Source of the DNA: Nephrocerus scutellatus
Lineage: Eukaryota > Arthropoda > Insecta > Diptera > Pipunculidae
Length of the DNA stretch: 64,000 nt
NCBI GenBank assembly: GCA_947095585.1
Contig: OX352762.1
Coordinates: 23,722,669 to 23,786,668 of the forward strand
Reading direction: 5' to 3'
This document shows, in pieces, positions 33,935 through 45,497 of this stretch (position 1 is the stretch's first letter; each line of letters starts with the position of its first letter). The notes under the pieces are model-generated. The model had not been told where the DNA came from. It saw only the letters and a program-made list of their open reading frames with translations, and did not search any database. A program made the position numbers and the translations under genes.

Positions 33935-35195
33935 CACAAAGGACCACTAGACGAAGAAAGGTTAGGATATTTTTTTTATCGGCACACGCTCTTATGATGC
34001 TGGGCACAGCGTGGGCACTAAGGTATTTAGAAAAGTGAGAGGAGATTTCAATGTTTATGCATTTTGAATGCCTATGGATCATATTGATGCGGGAATACAG
34101 AGCTTGGTAAAGCATTCCAAATTCGTGTTGTACGACTAAACAAAGAGTCTCTAAACTTAACTCTACGACCGAAGATGGGCTTGAGGGTAAACTGAAGAGC
34201 ATTTAGAGCAAGCAGATGCAAGGTGGTCTATGAGCACCTGACCAGACATGACTGTTATACTCACTTTGGGGCGAATAAATGCCTTGTAGATAGTATTCAG
34301 ATCAGAGGGAGTGATATATTTCTTGCATGTGTTAGAAAGCTAACGCACTAAGCAGCATTTTTTTCGACCTTGAATATGTGGTCATTCTAAGGAAGCTTTT
34401 CATGAACGCACATACACAGAATTGCTAGTTTTTTATTCATCTCGTTGCCGTTCATGGATAATGGCTGGAGGTTACTATTTCGTTTCAAAGACAGAAGACA
34501 GCATTAGGTTTTGGATGCGTTAAATTCGACTTTTTTGTGTTCTCCCCACTTTGCAATGTTGTCAAGGTAAGAATTTAACGATCTGGACATACGCTGTTGT
34601 TCTAGTTCCACATCCGAAATGAAAGGACGTATACCTGCGAACATATAAGAGAAGCTAAGAGTGCTGTCCTCAGCTAAGGAATGAATTGGATTAGAAGTTA
34701 CAGACAGAAGATCGTTGAAAAACATAAGAAATAGTTGATGAATGAACTACTGCTGAAACAGGAGTAGGAGCAAGTCGGAGATAAAACACAGCCCTGTGGA
34801 ACACCCGCATTTATGCGGTAGATATCAGACTTAAAACCACCTAACACAACTTGGATTGAACGGTTTGAAAGATAGCTTCTAATCCATTGAAGAAGGGTTA
34901 CTTCGATTACAAAAGCACGCATTTTTGATAGAAGGGCTTGGTGCCGAACTCTTTCTAATGCCTTTGATCTTACCTCCTTGTTTATCGAAGCTTCCTTGCA
35001 GCTAAAATCATACCATCCATCATCCTTCGGCTTGACAGACTTAATTCTGCAAGGAATATAGTTTTTCATACCAATGTGAATGTTGTTTGTAATCGCATCA
35101 GCTGCCGCATCCACGTCACTTTTGAGGATGAATAGCAACCAGTTAAATTTCCTAAAGAATTTATTAAGGCCTAGAAACGAGAAATTAGCTGATAC
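33935..35195 (-). mobile_element. Jockey/CR1-like retrotransposon remnant (copy C2)
   Basis: On the - strand, frame 35312-34698 carries a linker (DGWYDFSCKEAS) joined to RT sequence (RIKAL/SKALERVRHQAL, SIQVVLGGFKSD, INAGVPQGCVLSPT), and frame 34725-34504 gives FFNDLLSVTSNPIHSLAEDS and KKVEFNASKT. The catalytic box is AEDS where the sister family has ADDS, so the first catalytic Asp is replaced by Glu. The C-terminal region continues to about 33935. An internal deletion removes early RT blocks. Non-functional. Confidence 0.82.
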
Positions 35196-35395
35196 AACAC
35201 ACTGTTTGAATCTGCCGCACTGGAACTCCACACATGCTCTCAGTATGATGTGAAAACCATTCTTGGCGATATGAATGTAAAAATAGGACTGGATCACTGT
35301 ATTGACACACATAGTTTATACCAGAACACTGATGACGATGGACAAGGAGTCATCGAGATGGCAGCAGTCATCTCGCGTAAAGGGATTTGCACCCT
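35195..35395 (+). mobile_element. RTE family A endonuclease fragment (copy A8)
   Basis: On the + strand it reads YDVKTILGDMNVKIG followed by HSLYQNTDDDGQ, matching the endonuclease Asp-Asn motif region of copy A6 (YDVKIILGDMNAKI and LHENTNDNGQ on the - strand near 46880-47020). A short isolated fragment lying between two family C remnants. Confidence 0.75.
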
Positions 35396-35399
35396 TATA

Positions 35400-37640
35400 A
35401 TGCTCAGCCAGGTGAGACATGTTTCTTGAATGACTGTAGATCATACAAATGTGGAAACACAGAATTGAACAATTCATTCACCATATCCTTATTCAGCTAA
35501 AGAAGGAATATCTGAATTGGTTGGTACGTCCGAAAATAGACATAATGGTACCCCCGTAGGCTCGAGTTTGTGGAAAAGCGATAAAACAGTGACAAGTAGG
35601 AAACATTCCTAAGATGTTCAAGCGATTCGATTGTTTTCGCGATATTTACGTCACCAATAAGTTTTATAGCGCGGTTCTGAATTCTGTCGAGTAGATGCAA
35701 TGTGGTTTTTGGAGCACCTGCCGAGACAATTTAGTTGTATTTAAGCTTACGGCGAATATATGCCTTGTAAATAGTAGCCAGGTCTGAGGTAGTGAAGTAC
35801 ATCAAGCACCGTTTTAGGAAACCTAAACATTTCGCAGTATTCTTAGCGATGGCGAATATGTTTTCATTCCAACGGAGCTTGTTGTTGATTCACATACCGA
35901 GTATTGTGCGTTTTTCAGTTTCTTTGATGCAGGGACCATTGATGGATAAAGGTTGGGGGTTTAAATTTCGCTTAGACGACAGAAGACAGCATTGGCTTTT
36001 AAAAGCGTTAAATTCTACTCTAGAATTTAACAGAGCCTTTGGGAACACCGGCGTTTATGTGGTGAACACTGGATTTGAAACCGTCCAATACGACCTGAGT
36101 TGAACTTTCGGAAAGGAAAGCAAGCAGGATATTATCAATTCCATAGGTATTCATTTTCAAAAAAAAGAGCATGTTGCCATACTCTGCCAAATGCCTTGGA
36201 AATATCGAGTTTAATTTCACCAAATTTGTGAATACAATGGTTCCACTTTTCGGTGAGATACGTCATCAAATCACCTGTGGAACGTTGCCTTCGAAAACCG
36301 TACTGCTGATCGCTAGAATTCACGCGACTCAAGATTGCGATTGATCAGCGTTTCCATGACGTTGGAAAGTATGGATATTAGCGCAATTTGTCGGTACGAG
36401 AAAAGAGATGACGGTTCACCTTTTTTAGGAACAGGCTGCAAAAAGGCTTTTTCCCAGTTCCTTGGCAAGGCTCCAGAAGAATAAAAGAAATTGAAAAGCC
36501 ATATGCCAACGTTGAAGAACACCACTTCAAAACTATAGCCGGTATACCATCAGCTCCAGCAGATTTATGAATGTTGACACTTGCCGAGTACGAAAGTAAA
36601 TCTGACCCATAGAGGATTCGTTTCTTGAAAGTACAGGCGACGACAACGCGCTATCTGGTAGCGTGGAGCTAGCTGCGAAATGTGAAGCAAGCAAAATGGC
36701 CTTGTCTATAGAGCTAACAGTTGGAATGTCATTGTGAATGAGCGTTGGGATTTAAGACGAGGCAGTATTTTTAATTCGTTTCACGAATGACCAAAAATTT
36801 GGGGCATTGAAATATTTTTTGCCTCAGTTTCTAATCATAGTCGAATTTGACTCGTCTAAGGTAGGCATTGCAATAATTTCTGACTCGTCTACATTTATCT
36901 ATGCAAGAGGATTTTTTGTAGTATTTTGCAGTATTTTTCGCCTAATTTTTTGGTCGTTGGCGAATTTGACTCGCCGAAAATGGGTGTTATCACAAATCAT
37001 ATCTGGCTTCGCTAAAATTTATTCGGTTTTCCTCAGTAGGGTATACTTTGTAAAACCGGAAGCATTCGTCTCTAATCCTAGAAGCCTCTTTACAGCTCGA
37101 ATCATACCATCCATCCTCCTTTAATTTGACAGACTTATTCCTGGAAGTGATAAAGTCTCTCATACCAATAAGGATGATGTTTTTGATTGCATTAGCAACG
37201 GCACCCACATTGCTATCACAAAATAATAGCGACCAGTTAATACTCCCAAAGAAGTTGTTAAGGCCATCCCAATTGGCTTTCTCCTATTGGCATTCGGTTT
37301 TTTTGTGAGGTTTTTCTCTAACTGTGTGGTTTATTAACAAGAAATTAACTGATACTACACAATGGTCTGACGAGCCTAGAGGTGATAATACATTGACGGA
37401 GTATTTATCCGGACGAGAGGTAAAGAACAAGTCAAAGGTGTTTGCGGACCGATTGCAATGTCAGGTATTCTTGTAGGCTTATTTACAAGCTGAGTAAGGT
37501 GATTGAACTCAGCGAATATCTCAACACACCTTCCTGCGGGTGTTGTCTGGCCAGAATGGCAAAGCCACCCTGAATTGTGTACATTAAAATCGCCCGCAAT
37601 AAAGACTTCAGTGTTATAATTCAATGTGAAAATTCTTGCT
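35400..37640 (-). mobile_element. Jockey/CR1-like retrotransposon remnant (copy C3)
   Basis: On the - strand, in order: endonuclease end (FIAGDFNVHNSGWL, then LVNKPTRIPD, 37624-37376), linker (DGWYDSSCKEASRIRDECF, 37208-36990), RT start (SGALPRNWEKAFLQPVPKKG, 36525-36313), QQYGFRRQRSTGDLMTYLTE (36332-36135), DGFKSSVHHINAGVPKGS (36223-36020), and the C-terminal HLLDRIQNRAIKLIGD (35700-35497). The YADD-box region between about 35800 and 36020 is lost. Many frame breaks. The order is that of a jockey or CR1 ORF2, which supplies endonuclease and RT. Confidence 0.83.
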
Positions 37641-38121
37641 ATGAGTCTGACAGTGCATCAAACTCGTTAAGAGTCTAAATTGATGCTTCTTTATAAGAAA
37701 CAGTAGTGTGTGTTACGCATTTGTACCTTTACTTTGATCCATTTGAAATTAAATTTCGGATGGAATATTGGCTGAATTGAGGCAAAATCTAAAACGCAAT
37801 ATTACTACTAACATTAATTGCGAGTCTGCGTCGAGGGAAAAATAATGTCACTAAGTAATAACCACGCAGAATTAATTCCATAGCGTTTTTTTGATTGGGG
37901 TTATAGGCTACAATTTTTATCTGTAGTTGGTAGTTGGTGAAGGTTAGTGTTTGTGGGTCAGTGTGGTGGTGTCAGTAAGAGGCTAGTCAGTTGGGTTTGG
38001 TCAGTGTAGTTTGTGCAGTGCGGTAGGGGGGTGCGGTGTCAGTGCAGGTATAACTGGGTGGTGAGTTGGGTGTGGGTGAGTGGGGTGGAGGCAGCTGCGC
38101 AAGATCGTGTATTTCAGCTAG
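37641..38121 (+). repeat. Possible Helitron 3' end
   Basis: A GT-rich stretch with GTCAGTGTGG-type phrases ends CGTGTATTTCAGCTAGT, closing with CTAG at 38118-38121 followed by T, like Helitron termini. A self-complementary GCAGCTGC lies upstream of the end. No matching 5' end was located, so this is tentative. The first 100 bp may still be family C sequence. Confidence 0.5.
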
Positions 38122-40009
38122 TTATTAATAAAAGCACTTGGCAGAAACTAAAATTCGACGAACCCTGTTAATGCAGTGTTAACTCTATCGTCGTTGTTGA
38201 TGTAAGCAACTAAACGACCCTGCGAAGCTTAAAAATTGTTAACTGGCGAATCTACCAGCATCCCAGCTTGTGCTACTTAGAATTCTTAGTTGTGAGCTTT
38301 TCACAGCTGATCAAATCGAATCTCGCATCGAAGACATTTCATACCGTGTGCCGAGAAATCGAGGAGAAAGCAACTTCCATTGGCACGCCGCATCAGTGAA
38401 ATATATTCATTTATCTCACAACCGACACCCCCCCCCCCCCGCCACTCACCCACACCGACAATCCAACTGTTGACGCTGTGTGATTTTTATTGCTTTTATG
38501 GTTTGTATGAGTAGGAGTTGTGGAGCAGCTTTAAGTCATATTTGTATTGAATATGAAATGACATATCGAGTATTGCTCCGAGTCGATGCGCCATTTATTT
38601 TTGGTTTTCCTCCGTTATTCTTCTGACATATACGCATACATGAGCAAAGCATTCTTGCATAATTCATATGAACTGAAATTGAAATTTTAATATTTTATAT
38701 TTCATTATTTCTCCTTTGTGCTGTGTCAGCTGCAACGACCGCGTCAGATCGATTGATTTTACCGTGAACGAAATCAGTCCGCACACAAATCGAATCGAAC
38801 TGAAGCTTTCCCCGTTTTATTTCTGGATGAGTTTATGTTAATGTATACTCATGTGTGCTCATCTTGTGGATGTAAGCATCCTGGCTTCTGCGTTTGATAA
38901 ATAAACTTCGGCGAAATTTAATCAATCTAATCTTCGATGTAGTTCTTGAAACTTAAAATTTACTCAGTTTTTATATTTGTCGCCCGCCCTTACCTTTCGA
39001 AATTATACAAACCAGTAATACTCATGTAAAAGACAAAAACAAAAAGCAAAAATCTCAACCACTTTCTTAAAGCTGTATCTTTTCCTAAATGACATACTTG
39101 ACCTTCGTTCCTATTGCTTTCTATTTGGACAGTTCGATAAAAATCCAACCATCAGTTCCTTCTACCGCAGCCAACAACTATGGACTAAAATAAAATTGTC
39201 AATGAAATGTATGGCAAAGAAGTGATCCTTGATTCAATTTATGGCGTTTTTTGTGTTGTTTTGCTAGAAGATTAGTATGTGTGAGTATGTTTTCTTGCTG
39301 ATGCTTTTGTGTTTTTGCATTTTTTTGTGCTTTTACTATATTTTCGGTAAACTGTACATTAAATTATAATCTGGCACAGAATATTAGGCAAGTCAATGCA
39401 TATGTACAATTTTATTTGTTTGTTATAACTACAACCGTCTTGCTTTGAGTTTTTGAATGCGCAAAAGAACGAATATGCATTTGCATAACAAAGGTATTCT
39501 TTGAATGAATATTTTGTGATGGAATTTTCACTCTTAAAATATTCGGTTGAATAATGCCTTTCCTTCTTATGAAGCATGCATTCTCGTACTTTGAATTGAA
39601 TTGAAACAATGAACGTATTGATAGACTACTATAAGAACAGGAGGATTAAGCTGATCCCCTGACAAGGCATCTAAAGACCGCATTCAAGTCATCTGACGCT
39701 TAACATGATAACCATTTAAAGAACCAAAGTGTATAGGTACATCATAATGTGAACGATTTTAAATGCAAATATCTCAGAGTCCCGTTATTTTAAAGACAGG
39801 TAGAATATATGTGAGAAACTCGCATGAAAACATAAGAATATTCCAAAAACAATTTTACTTTAAATGGTATGTTCCTATCATGGTAAGCTATATACGTAGA
39901 TTTCTTCTTAAATTCTGCCACCAACTTTGTAGTCGTAAAAGACGCCAGTCCCGATGGTGCCAATATAATTGTTTTAAAAATTAATCAGATATTCTTCAAA
40001 TTTTCTTCA
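38122..40009. other. Spacer without recognised genes
   Basis: About 1.9 kb. Contains a poly-C run near 38429-38440. Open frames at 38270-38473 and 39359-39984 have no supporting features. Confidence 0.45.
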
Positions 40010-40640
40010 AACTTTCTGTAAAATTTTTGGAGTGATCGGGCCCTGAGGCCCAAGTGGTGCCCATATATTTTTTTAAAAATAATCCGATTTTCTTCAAATT
40101 TTAAAAACCTTTGTATCTCCGATGGACAAAACTCTTTGTAAATTTTTAGAGATATTCGGCGCGACAGACCATTGCGGTCCAAGGCCTGGCTTCTCGCAAC
40201 GTGTTGAGCATGCATATTTTTGCACACAAATGGAGGAACCTAAAATTTAATGCCGGATCCGAACGGCGAATTGTGAAGCTTTCCTTGACAAGTTATTACT
40301 CTCGGACGTTTGTCAGACTTTCGTGAGATGTGGGACACCGTGAAAAATACTTTTGGTGTTACTGGGATTCGAACCATGAATCCCCTGCTCAGAAGTCTAT
40401 GCTCTTATCCACTGAGCCACGGCGTCCACAACATAATGTCCATATAATTTTTTTTTTAAATTAACACGATTTTCTTCAAATTTTATGCACCTGTTTATCT
40501 CCGATGGAAAACAATTTTGCGGCTCCCAAAATTGTTATTCAAAAACTTTATATATTCAAACTTTGTTCACATGCGTATCTTCGGTTAGAGAATTTACACG
40601 GACAATTTTAAATTTTATGGGTTGTTTTTTTTTAAATTAG
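40010..40640 (+). repeat. Interspersed repeat family H, partial copy H2, split by a SINE
   Basis: Shares GTGATCGGGCCC, CCATATATTTTTTT, GATTTTCTTCAAATTTT, TGTATCTCCGATGGA and the terminal TTTTATGGGTTGTTTTTTTT with H1. It lacks the TTCTCTATATTAAC start. The SINE at 40152-40429 lies within it. Confidence 0.72.
40152..40429 (-). mobile_element. tRNA-derived SINE copy with intact A and B boxes
   Basis: On the - strand. A box TGGCTCAGTGG (complement of 40409-40419) and B box GGTTCGAATCC (complement of 40365-40375) are both perfect. The body ends GGTCTGTCGCGCCGAATATC. The tRNA-like part runs TGGCTCAGTGGATAAGAGC, which in its D-arm region recalls a tRNA-Arg, but the parent tRNA cannot be settled by eye. 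No clear target duplication was found, so the outermost bases are approximate. Confidence 0.9.
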
Positions 40641-40899
40641 TTATGCAAGCACACATTTTACAATACATCACCAGGTTTAAGAAAATTCAAAACAATTACA
40701 AATATATACCAAATATTGTACTCAGCCTCGCTCTCAAAAAACTCGTACATCTGTTCTTCTCGATGTCTGAAACAGGAAGAGACCACAAGTTTTTACATTT
40801 TTTCTTTATCGTGTTCGTTCTCTCTTTTTTTTATAAATAAGGTGTTCATCACAATGGTGTAGACAAAAGAGCATTAGTTTCTCATTTTAATTTTTTTTA

Positions 40900-41741
40900 A
40901 GGAAAACGTTAGTTTAACAGTAATTATAAGAGAGTGTTAAAAAAGTGGGGTTTAGTATTTCAAAAGGTACACTAAGCAACTTGGAAAAAATGAAATTCCG
41001 CTAAACTAAATCAAAATCTTTGTTAAAACGCCAAATTTCAAATTTGCAAAAAGTGGTAAGCAATCCCCTACCAACGACGCAGAAATATCTGGCAAAATAC
41101 TTTAAAACAAAGGTTGGAGTCATACAATATACCCTAAAACATAATTTGGAACCAAGACTTTTGAAGAAGCCGAAGCGTCACAACATATCTGCGCAAACAA
41201 TCACCAAAAGTTACCAACGGTCCCTGGGCCTTTACAGACTACTGAAAGGTGATAAATGCAAGAAGTATATCACAGTTGACGAAGCTTGATTTTATTTAAC
41301 ACGCGACGATGGCCAAAGAAGTGTGCAATATTTGAGTCGCGAGCAATCTATGGCGGAATTAGTTCTCTTCACAAAACCGTTTCATCCGAAAGGCTTCATG
41401 CTTTTTTTTAGAAATATTTAATTTTGGCACAACAGTTCCCATTTTCGTTGCGCCATGTACTAAAATAAATGCAGATTACTGTATAAGCAACTGTTTAAAA
41501 CCACTAATCAAAGATTCGAAACGCGTATATCCAAATGGTTACTGGATATTCCACCAAGACTCGCGTCCGTCACATACGGCAAGGAAAACAATTGCGTTTC
41601 TTCAACAAAACAACATCATCATATTTATGGATTCCTTCGTCATTTGATTCAGCACCATTTGATTATTCCTTGTGGGGCTATTTGAAATCATAATTGGCAA
41701 AATATTAAGTTGATAATATTACGCTAAAAAGAAGATTGATA
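40900..41741 (+). pseudogene. Mariner-family transposase, broken, 5' part of a mariner element
   Basis: Frame 41020-41289 encodes a helix-turn-helix type N-terminal region (TTQKYLAKYFKTKVGVIQYT, RHNISAQTITKSYQR) and KKYITVDEA with the first catalytic Asp, followed at once by a stop. In other frames downstream are SREQSMAELVLF, FHQDSRPSHTARKT with the second Asp, and SAPFDYSLWGYLKS with the position of the third acidic residue (Asp). The DD..D pattern suggests a mori- or maT-like mariner. At least three frame breaks. The element is split by RTE copy A5 and its 3' end resumes at 43221. Confidence 0.82.
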
Positions 41742-43207
41742 GGCGGTCAGCCATCAGCAGAATAGGGTGAATAAGACAAAATACATCAGAATTGCAAGTG
41801 GCCGTAACTATCTCTGACTGGTGGAAGTGCGATCAAACTTCCACGTGGTGGACGCCGGTAATTTTCCTCCAATACAGGAAAAGCTGAATGATCGGGATAG
41901 TCCCTTCAAAGTAATGTTGGCGCGAGGCCAATAACCTCGCCCGTAAAATAAATTATTACGGAATCCAAAATCAGCCTCGGATACACTGATGAACGACGAA
42001 GACGACGGCAACGAAAACGGCTTAACGATTTAAGAATTTTCTCGTGGAAAGTACGCTTACTGTCTAGAGCTGGAGGTGAACAGCAGCTAGCTGACAACCT
42101 GACCAAATATAAAGCTGATATAACAGCAATCCAGGAGATGCGGAATGGTGTCTTTCAAAAATCAAAATATTACATAAATTACAGCTGTCATGCAAGACAT
42201 CATGTACTCGGGGTGGGGTTGAATGTTATAAGCCAAATAAAAATATTCGGATCACTATCAAGCCCATTCAACATCGATAACTGGCTCCGACAAGGAGATG
42301 GACTGGCCTGCCTCTCTTCAACCTGGCATTGAGAAAGTGATTCGAGATTCTGACGTAACGGTGAGAGGCACAATCCTCTATAAGTTAATTGAGATACTCG
42401 CTTATGCAGACGATATTGACATCTTTGGTAGAAACCCAAAAGCTGTACGGGAAGCTTTCATCCAGATCGAGCAGGCGGCACGAAATCTGCCCATAAATGA
42501 GAGGAAAACAAAGTGGCCACGTCTGCGAGTAGAAGATCCAACATTGGTCCCTCAATTAAAATATTGGAACGCGAATTTGAAGTAGTGCAATTTTTTAACT
42601 ATCTGCTGGTCAACTGCAGCACCTGATAACAGCATGGAACCAGAAATACGCGCACGGTTGCTTAAAGCCAACAACGCCTACTATAGTCTGTCAAGACTCT
42701 TTAAATCCAGGAACTTAACCATAACATCCAAGCTAGCGGTATATAAGTCAATGGTCATACCAGTACTTACATATGGATCTGAAACATGGGTGTTTAGCAA
42801 ATAGCCTTCTGACTTCTTAGCCGCGTTCGAGAGGAAAGTCTTACGGAGAATTTTTGGGCCCGTATGTGAGGAAGGACGATTCCGGAGACTCTTTAATGAT
42901 CAGATCTACGAGCGTTACCGCGATGTCGACATCGTGAAGAGAATTAAGCTCGGTAAGCTCCGTTGGGCTGGAGACCTAGCTCGCAGGAGCGAAGGTATCC
43001 TGCTCGGAAAGTCTTTTGCGGTTGGATTTATGGAAAACGACAGCGAAGTCGGCTAGGCCTACGCTGGAAGGATGGCTCAGACCCGGACGCCCTGAGTTTA
43101 GGGATGCAAAACTGGATAACATCGGCTCAAAATCGGGACAGGTGGAGAGACTTTTTGCGGGAGGCCTGGACCGGACCCCGGTTGTATAGCCAAATATGAT
43201 GATGATG
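41742..43207 (+). mobile_element. RTE family A, copy A5, internally deleted, nested in mariner
   Basis: Begins at the family 5' end (GGCGGTCAGCCATCAGC) and ends with the tail AATATGATGATGATG. It is flanked by a perfect 13-bp direct repeat AAGAAGATTGATA (41729-41741 and 43208-43220). It contains the 5' leader and start of coding (to about 42218), then jumps directly into late RT (GSLSSPFNIDNWLRQGDG, ILAYADDIDIFGRNPKAVRE), then thumb and C-terminal blocks (GLRWKDGSDPDALSLGMQNW). Both authentic ends plus target duplication show that the element moved in this already deleted form or was deleted later. Confidence 0.9.
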
Positions 43208-43220
43208 AAGAAGATTGATA

Positions 43221-43410
43221 AAGCGACAGATCAAGAACAGTTCCCTCGCTATGATTCAACAGGCCCTTATATCTTGGTAAAGTCGTTGTTTGACTGTTTA
43301 TAAAAACAAATGTTTACATTTAAAAGAAAACTAAACTAAGAACCTAACTGTGTGTATTATTATTTAATTGTATTGTAAAGGTTGCCGACTGAGAAATAAA
43401 TATGCAACCC
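43221..43410 (+). mobile_element. Mariner element 3' part
   Basis: Continues the mariner after one copy of AAGAAGATTGATA. A stretch with GGTTGCCGACTGAGAAATAA near 43380 has the look of a mariner inverted-repeat end. The matching left end was not identified, so the right limit is approximate. Confidence 0.6.
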
Positions 43411-43644
43411 TAATATTTTGTGGTATGCATTTTTTATGTGTGTATTAGAAAACATTCCTAATCCTCTAGTTTAATATCTGTGACACACCCAGTGGTTATG
43501 GTAGAAGCTGCAACTTTAATAGATTATCTACAGAATATTCAACTATGCTTTGATGCCAAGTGTAATGAAATTATTCATAGCTGAATTAAGTCTTTTGTTT
43601 ATCTCTCTTTTGATTTAATTGAAGTTCGCCACCTCTCCAAAACT

Positions 43645-44042
43645 CTCTGTGAGCACACACAGTAAAAATCTAATACAATTACAACTATTACGACCAAGTC
43701 GCCCATTGTGCGCTGTGTAATTACTGCAAAGATGATTAGATAAACGAAAGCAAGGAATGTCTGCATTCATTTATGGCAGGATTTTGGTTGATATTTACTG
43801 ATTGAGTTACCCCAAAAGGAACAAAAGACAGATCTGAATAAGATTTCTCTGTACTTTTGGTTTTACCATTTTAAACGCAGATGCTTTGAGATCTCCAATC
43901 AGTTAGAACGGAAGGACGAATAAGTCTTTGTATTTGTTTCAAGAGAACCACTTAATGCTTAGAACAATTCCGTCCCATCTGGCATAGATCTCAAGATGGA
44001 AATAATGACGAGCGTAACTATGAAGGCATACAATCAAAGGAA
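43645..44042. repeat. Dispersed duplication block, copy 1
   Basis: Closely similar to 51025-51424 in the same orientation (for example ATTACGACCAAGTCGCCCAT, GGCATAGATCTCAAGATGGA). It has no coding potential and no terminal repeats were seen. It could be an unrecognised mobile element or an old segmental duplication. Confidence 0.8.
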
Positions 44043-44059
44043 TATTTTGTTTAGGTTAT

Positions 44060-44260
44060 TTGGCCATTTTACAGTGACAGACGGTACTCAGTGAACTTTA
44101 GCCGCACAATAGTTATGTGGAATGAATAGCCTGATTCTGTGTTTCCGCATTTGAATGATCTGCAGTCGTTTAAGACACACGTGCATCGACATCTCATATT
44201 TTCCTCTCCCTAATTTCCTAGCGTCCATGCTCTGCTAAGAAATGTTAATTAGAATTTTCG
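44060..44260 (+). mobile_element. Family C C-terminal fragment (copy C5)
   Basis: On the + strand the sequence encodes DLQSFKTHVHRHLIFSSP, matching the C-terminus of family C (QTFKTQAHRHLLFSPP in copy C1), preceded by a WNE..PDSVFPHLN block. It is fused to the RTE copy A6 near 44260. Its last 100 bp are repeated at 45498-45600 by the tandem duplication. Confidence 0.75.
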
Positions 44261-45497
44261 TCAGACTATTCTCTCGAACGCGGCTAGGAGCTCAAAGTAC
44301 CTTTTGCTAGGCACCCAAGTCTCGGATCCATATGTAAGTACTGGTATGACCATTGTGTTATATACCAGCAGCTTGGATGTTATGGTTAAGTTCCTGGATT
44401 TGAAGAGTCTTGATAGACTATAATAGGCCTTGTTGGCTTTAAAGAAAACTGGTTCTGGTTCCATACTGTTATCGGCTGCTACAGTTGACTCGAGATTGTT
44501 AAAGGATTGCACACTTCAAATTCGCGCTCCAGTATTTTAATTGCATGACCAATGTTTGATCTTCTACTCGCAGACGTGGCCACCATGTACTTTGTTTTGC
44601 TCTCATTTATATGCAGCTCCAGATTTCATGCCGCCTGCTCGATCTGGATGAAAGCTTTCAGTAAAGTACTTGAGTTTCTACCGACGATGTAAATATCATC
44701 TGCGTTAGCCAGTATCTTATAGAGGATTGTACCTCTCGCCGTTACGTCAGAGTCTTGGATCACTTTCTCCAACGCCGCTGGAAGAGGACGCAGGCCAGTC
44801 CATCCCCTCATCGGAGCCGGTTTTAGATGTTGAATGGGCTAGTTATCCGAATATTTTTACTTAGCTTATAACATTGGTCATGGTCAACCTACATAGTCGC
44901 GTCAGTTTCTTTGTGATGCCGAATTCTCTGATGGCTTAATGAAGTTCTACGCTGGCTATGCTATCATAGATAGTGTATTGACTTGAAATTCTAGACATTT
45001 TTCAATCACCTGCCTAAGTATGTAAATCTGATCAGATGTTGAATTGCCTGGGATGAAGCCACACTGGTATGGACAAATGATGAATTTAGGATATGGGGTT
45101 ATCCTTTCTTGAAGATGAAAATCCTATACGCGGTACTCAAAAACGTTATACCACGATGATTTTCTGCATGTTGTTATATCTCCCTTCTTAAGTATGGGGC
45201 ACAGGATGCCTCTTCGCCAGTCTCCTGGCATCGCTTCTTCCTCCCATACTTCCATTATTATTTCATGAATTGCTTGGTGTATTGTGGGGCCTACATCTGA
45301 TCCCGGGGGCTTGTTGTTTATGGTTATTGGTTTTGTTATTGTTGAGTCAGCAGTACTAACAAAAGTATTCTTAAAGGGTGTCCATTTATCTTCTACGCTC
45401 GACATCTTAGCCCCAGCACTGACTCTGCCTTCGTTGCGAAGGGCAGCCGTGTTTTCTCGAATCTGATTCGCGGATGCAGTCTTTCGTGATGATTCAA
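44159..45497 (-). repeat. 1339-bp tandem duplication, unit 1
   Basis: Unit 1 runs from CTGCAGTCGTTTAAG (44159) to GATGATTCAAT (45497) and is followed head to tail by unit 2 (45498-46836). All stretches compared by eye are identical, including four coding fragments. Content on the - strand: RTE family A RT pieces (DWRRGILCPILKKGDIT, ILANADDIYIVGRNSS in place of YADD, LTYGSETWVPSKR) plus 100 bp of family C. Confidence 0.95.
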
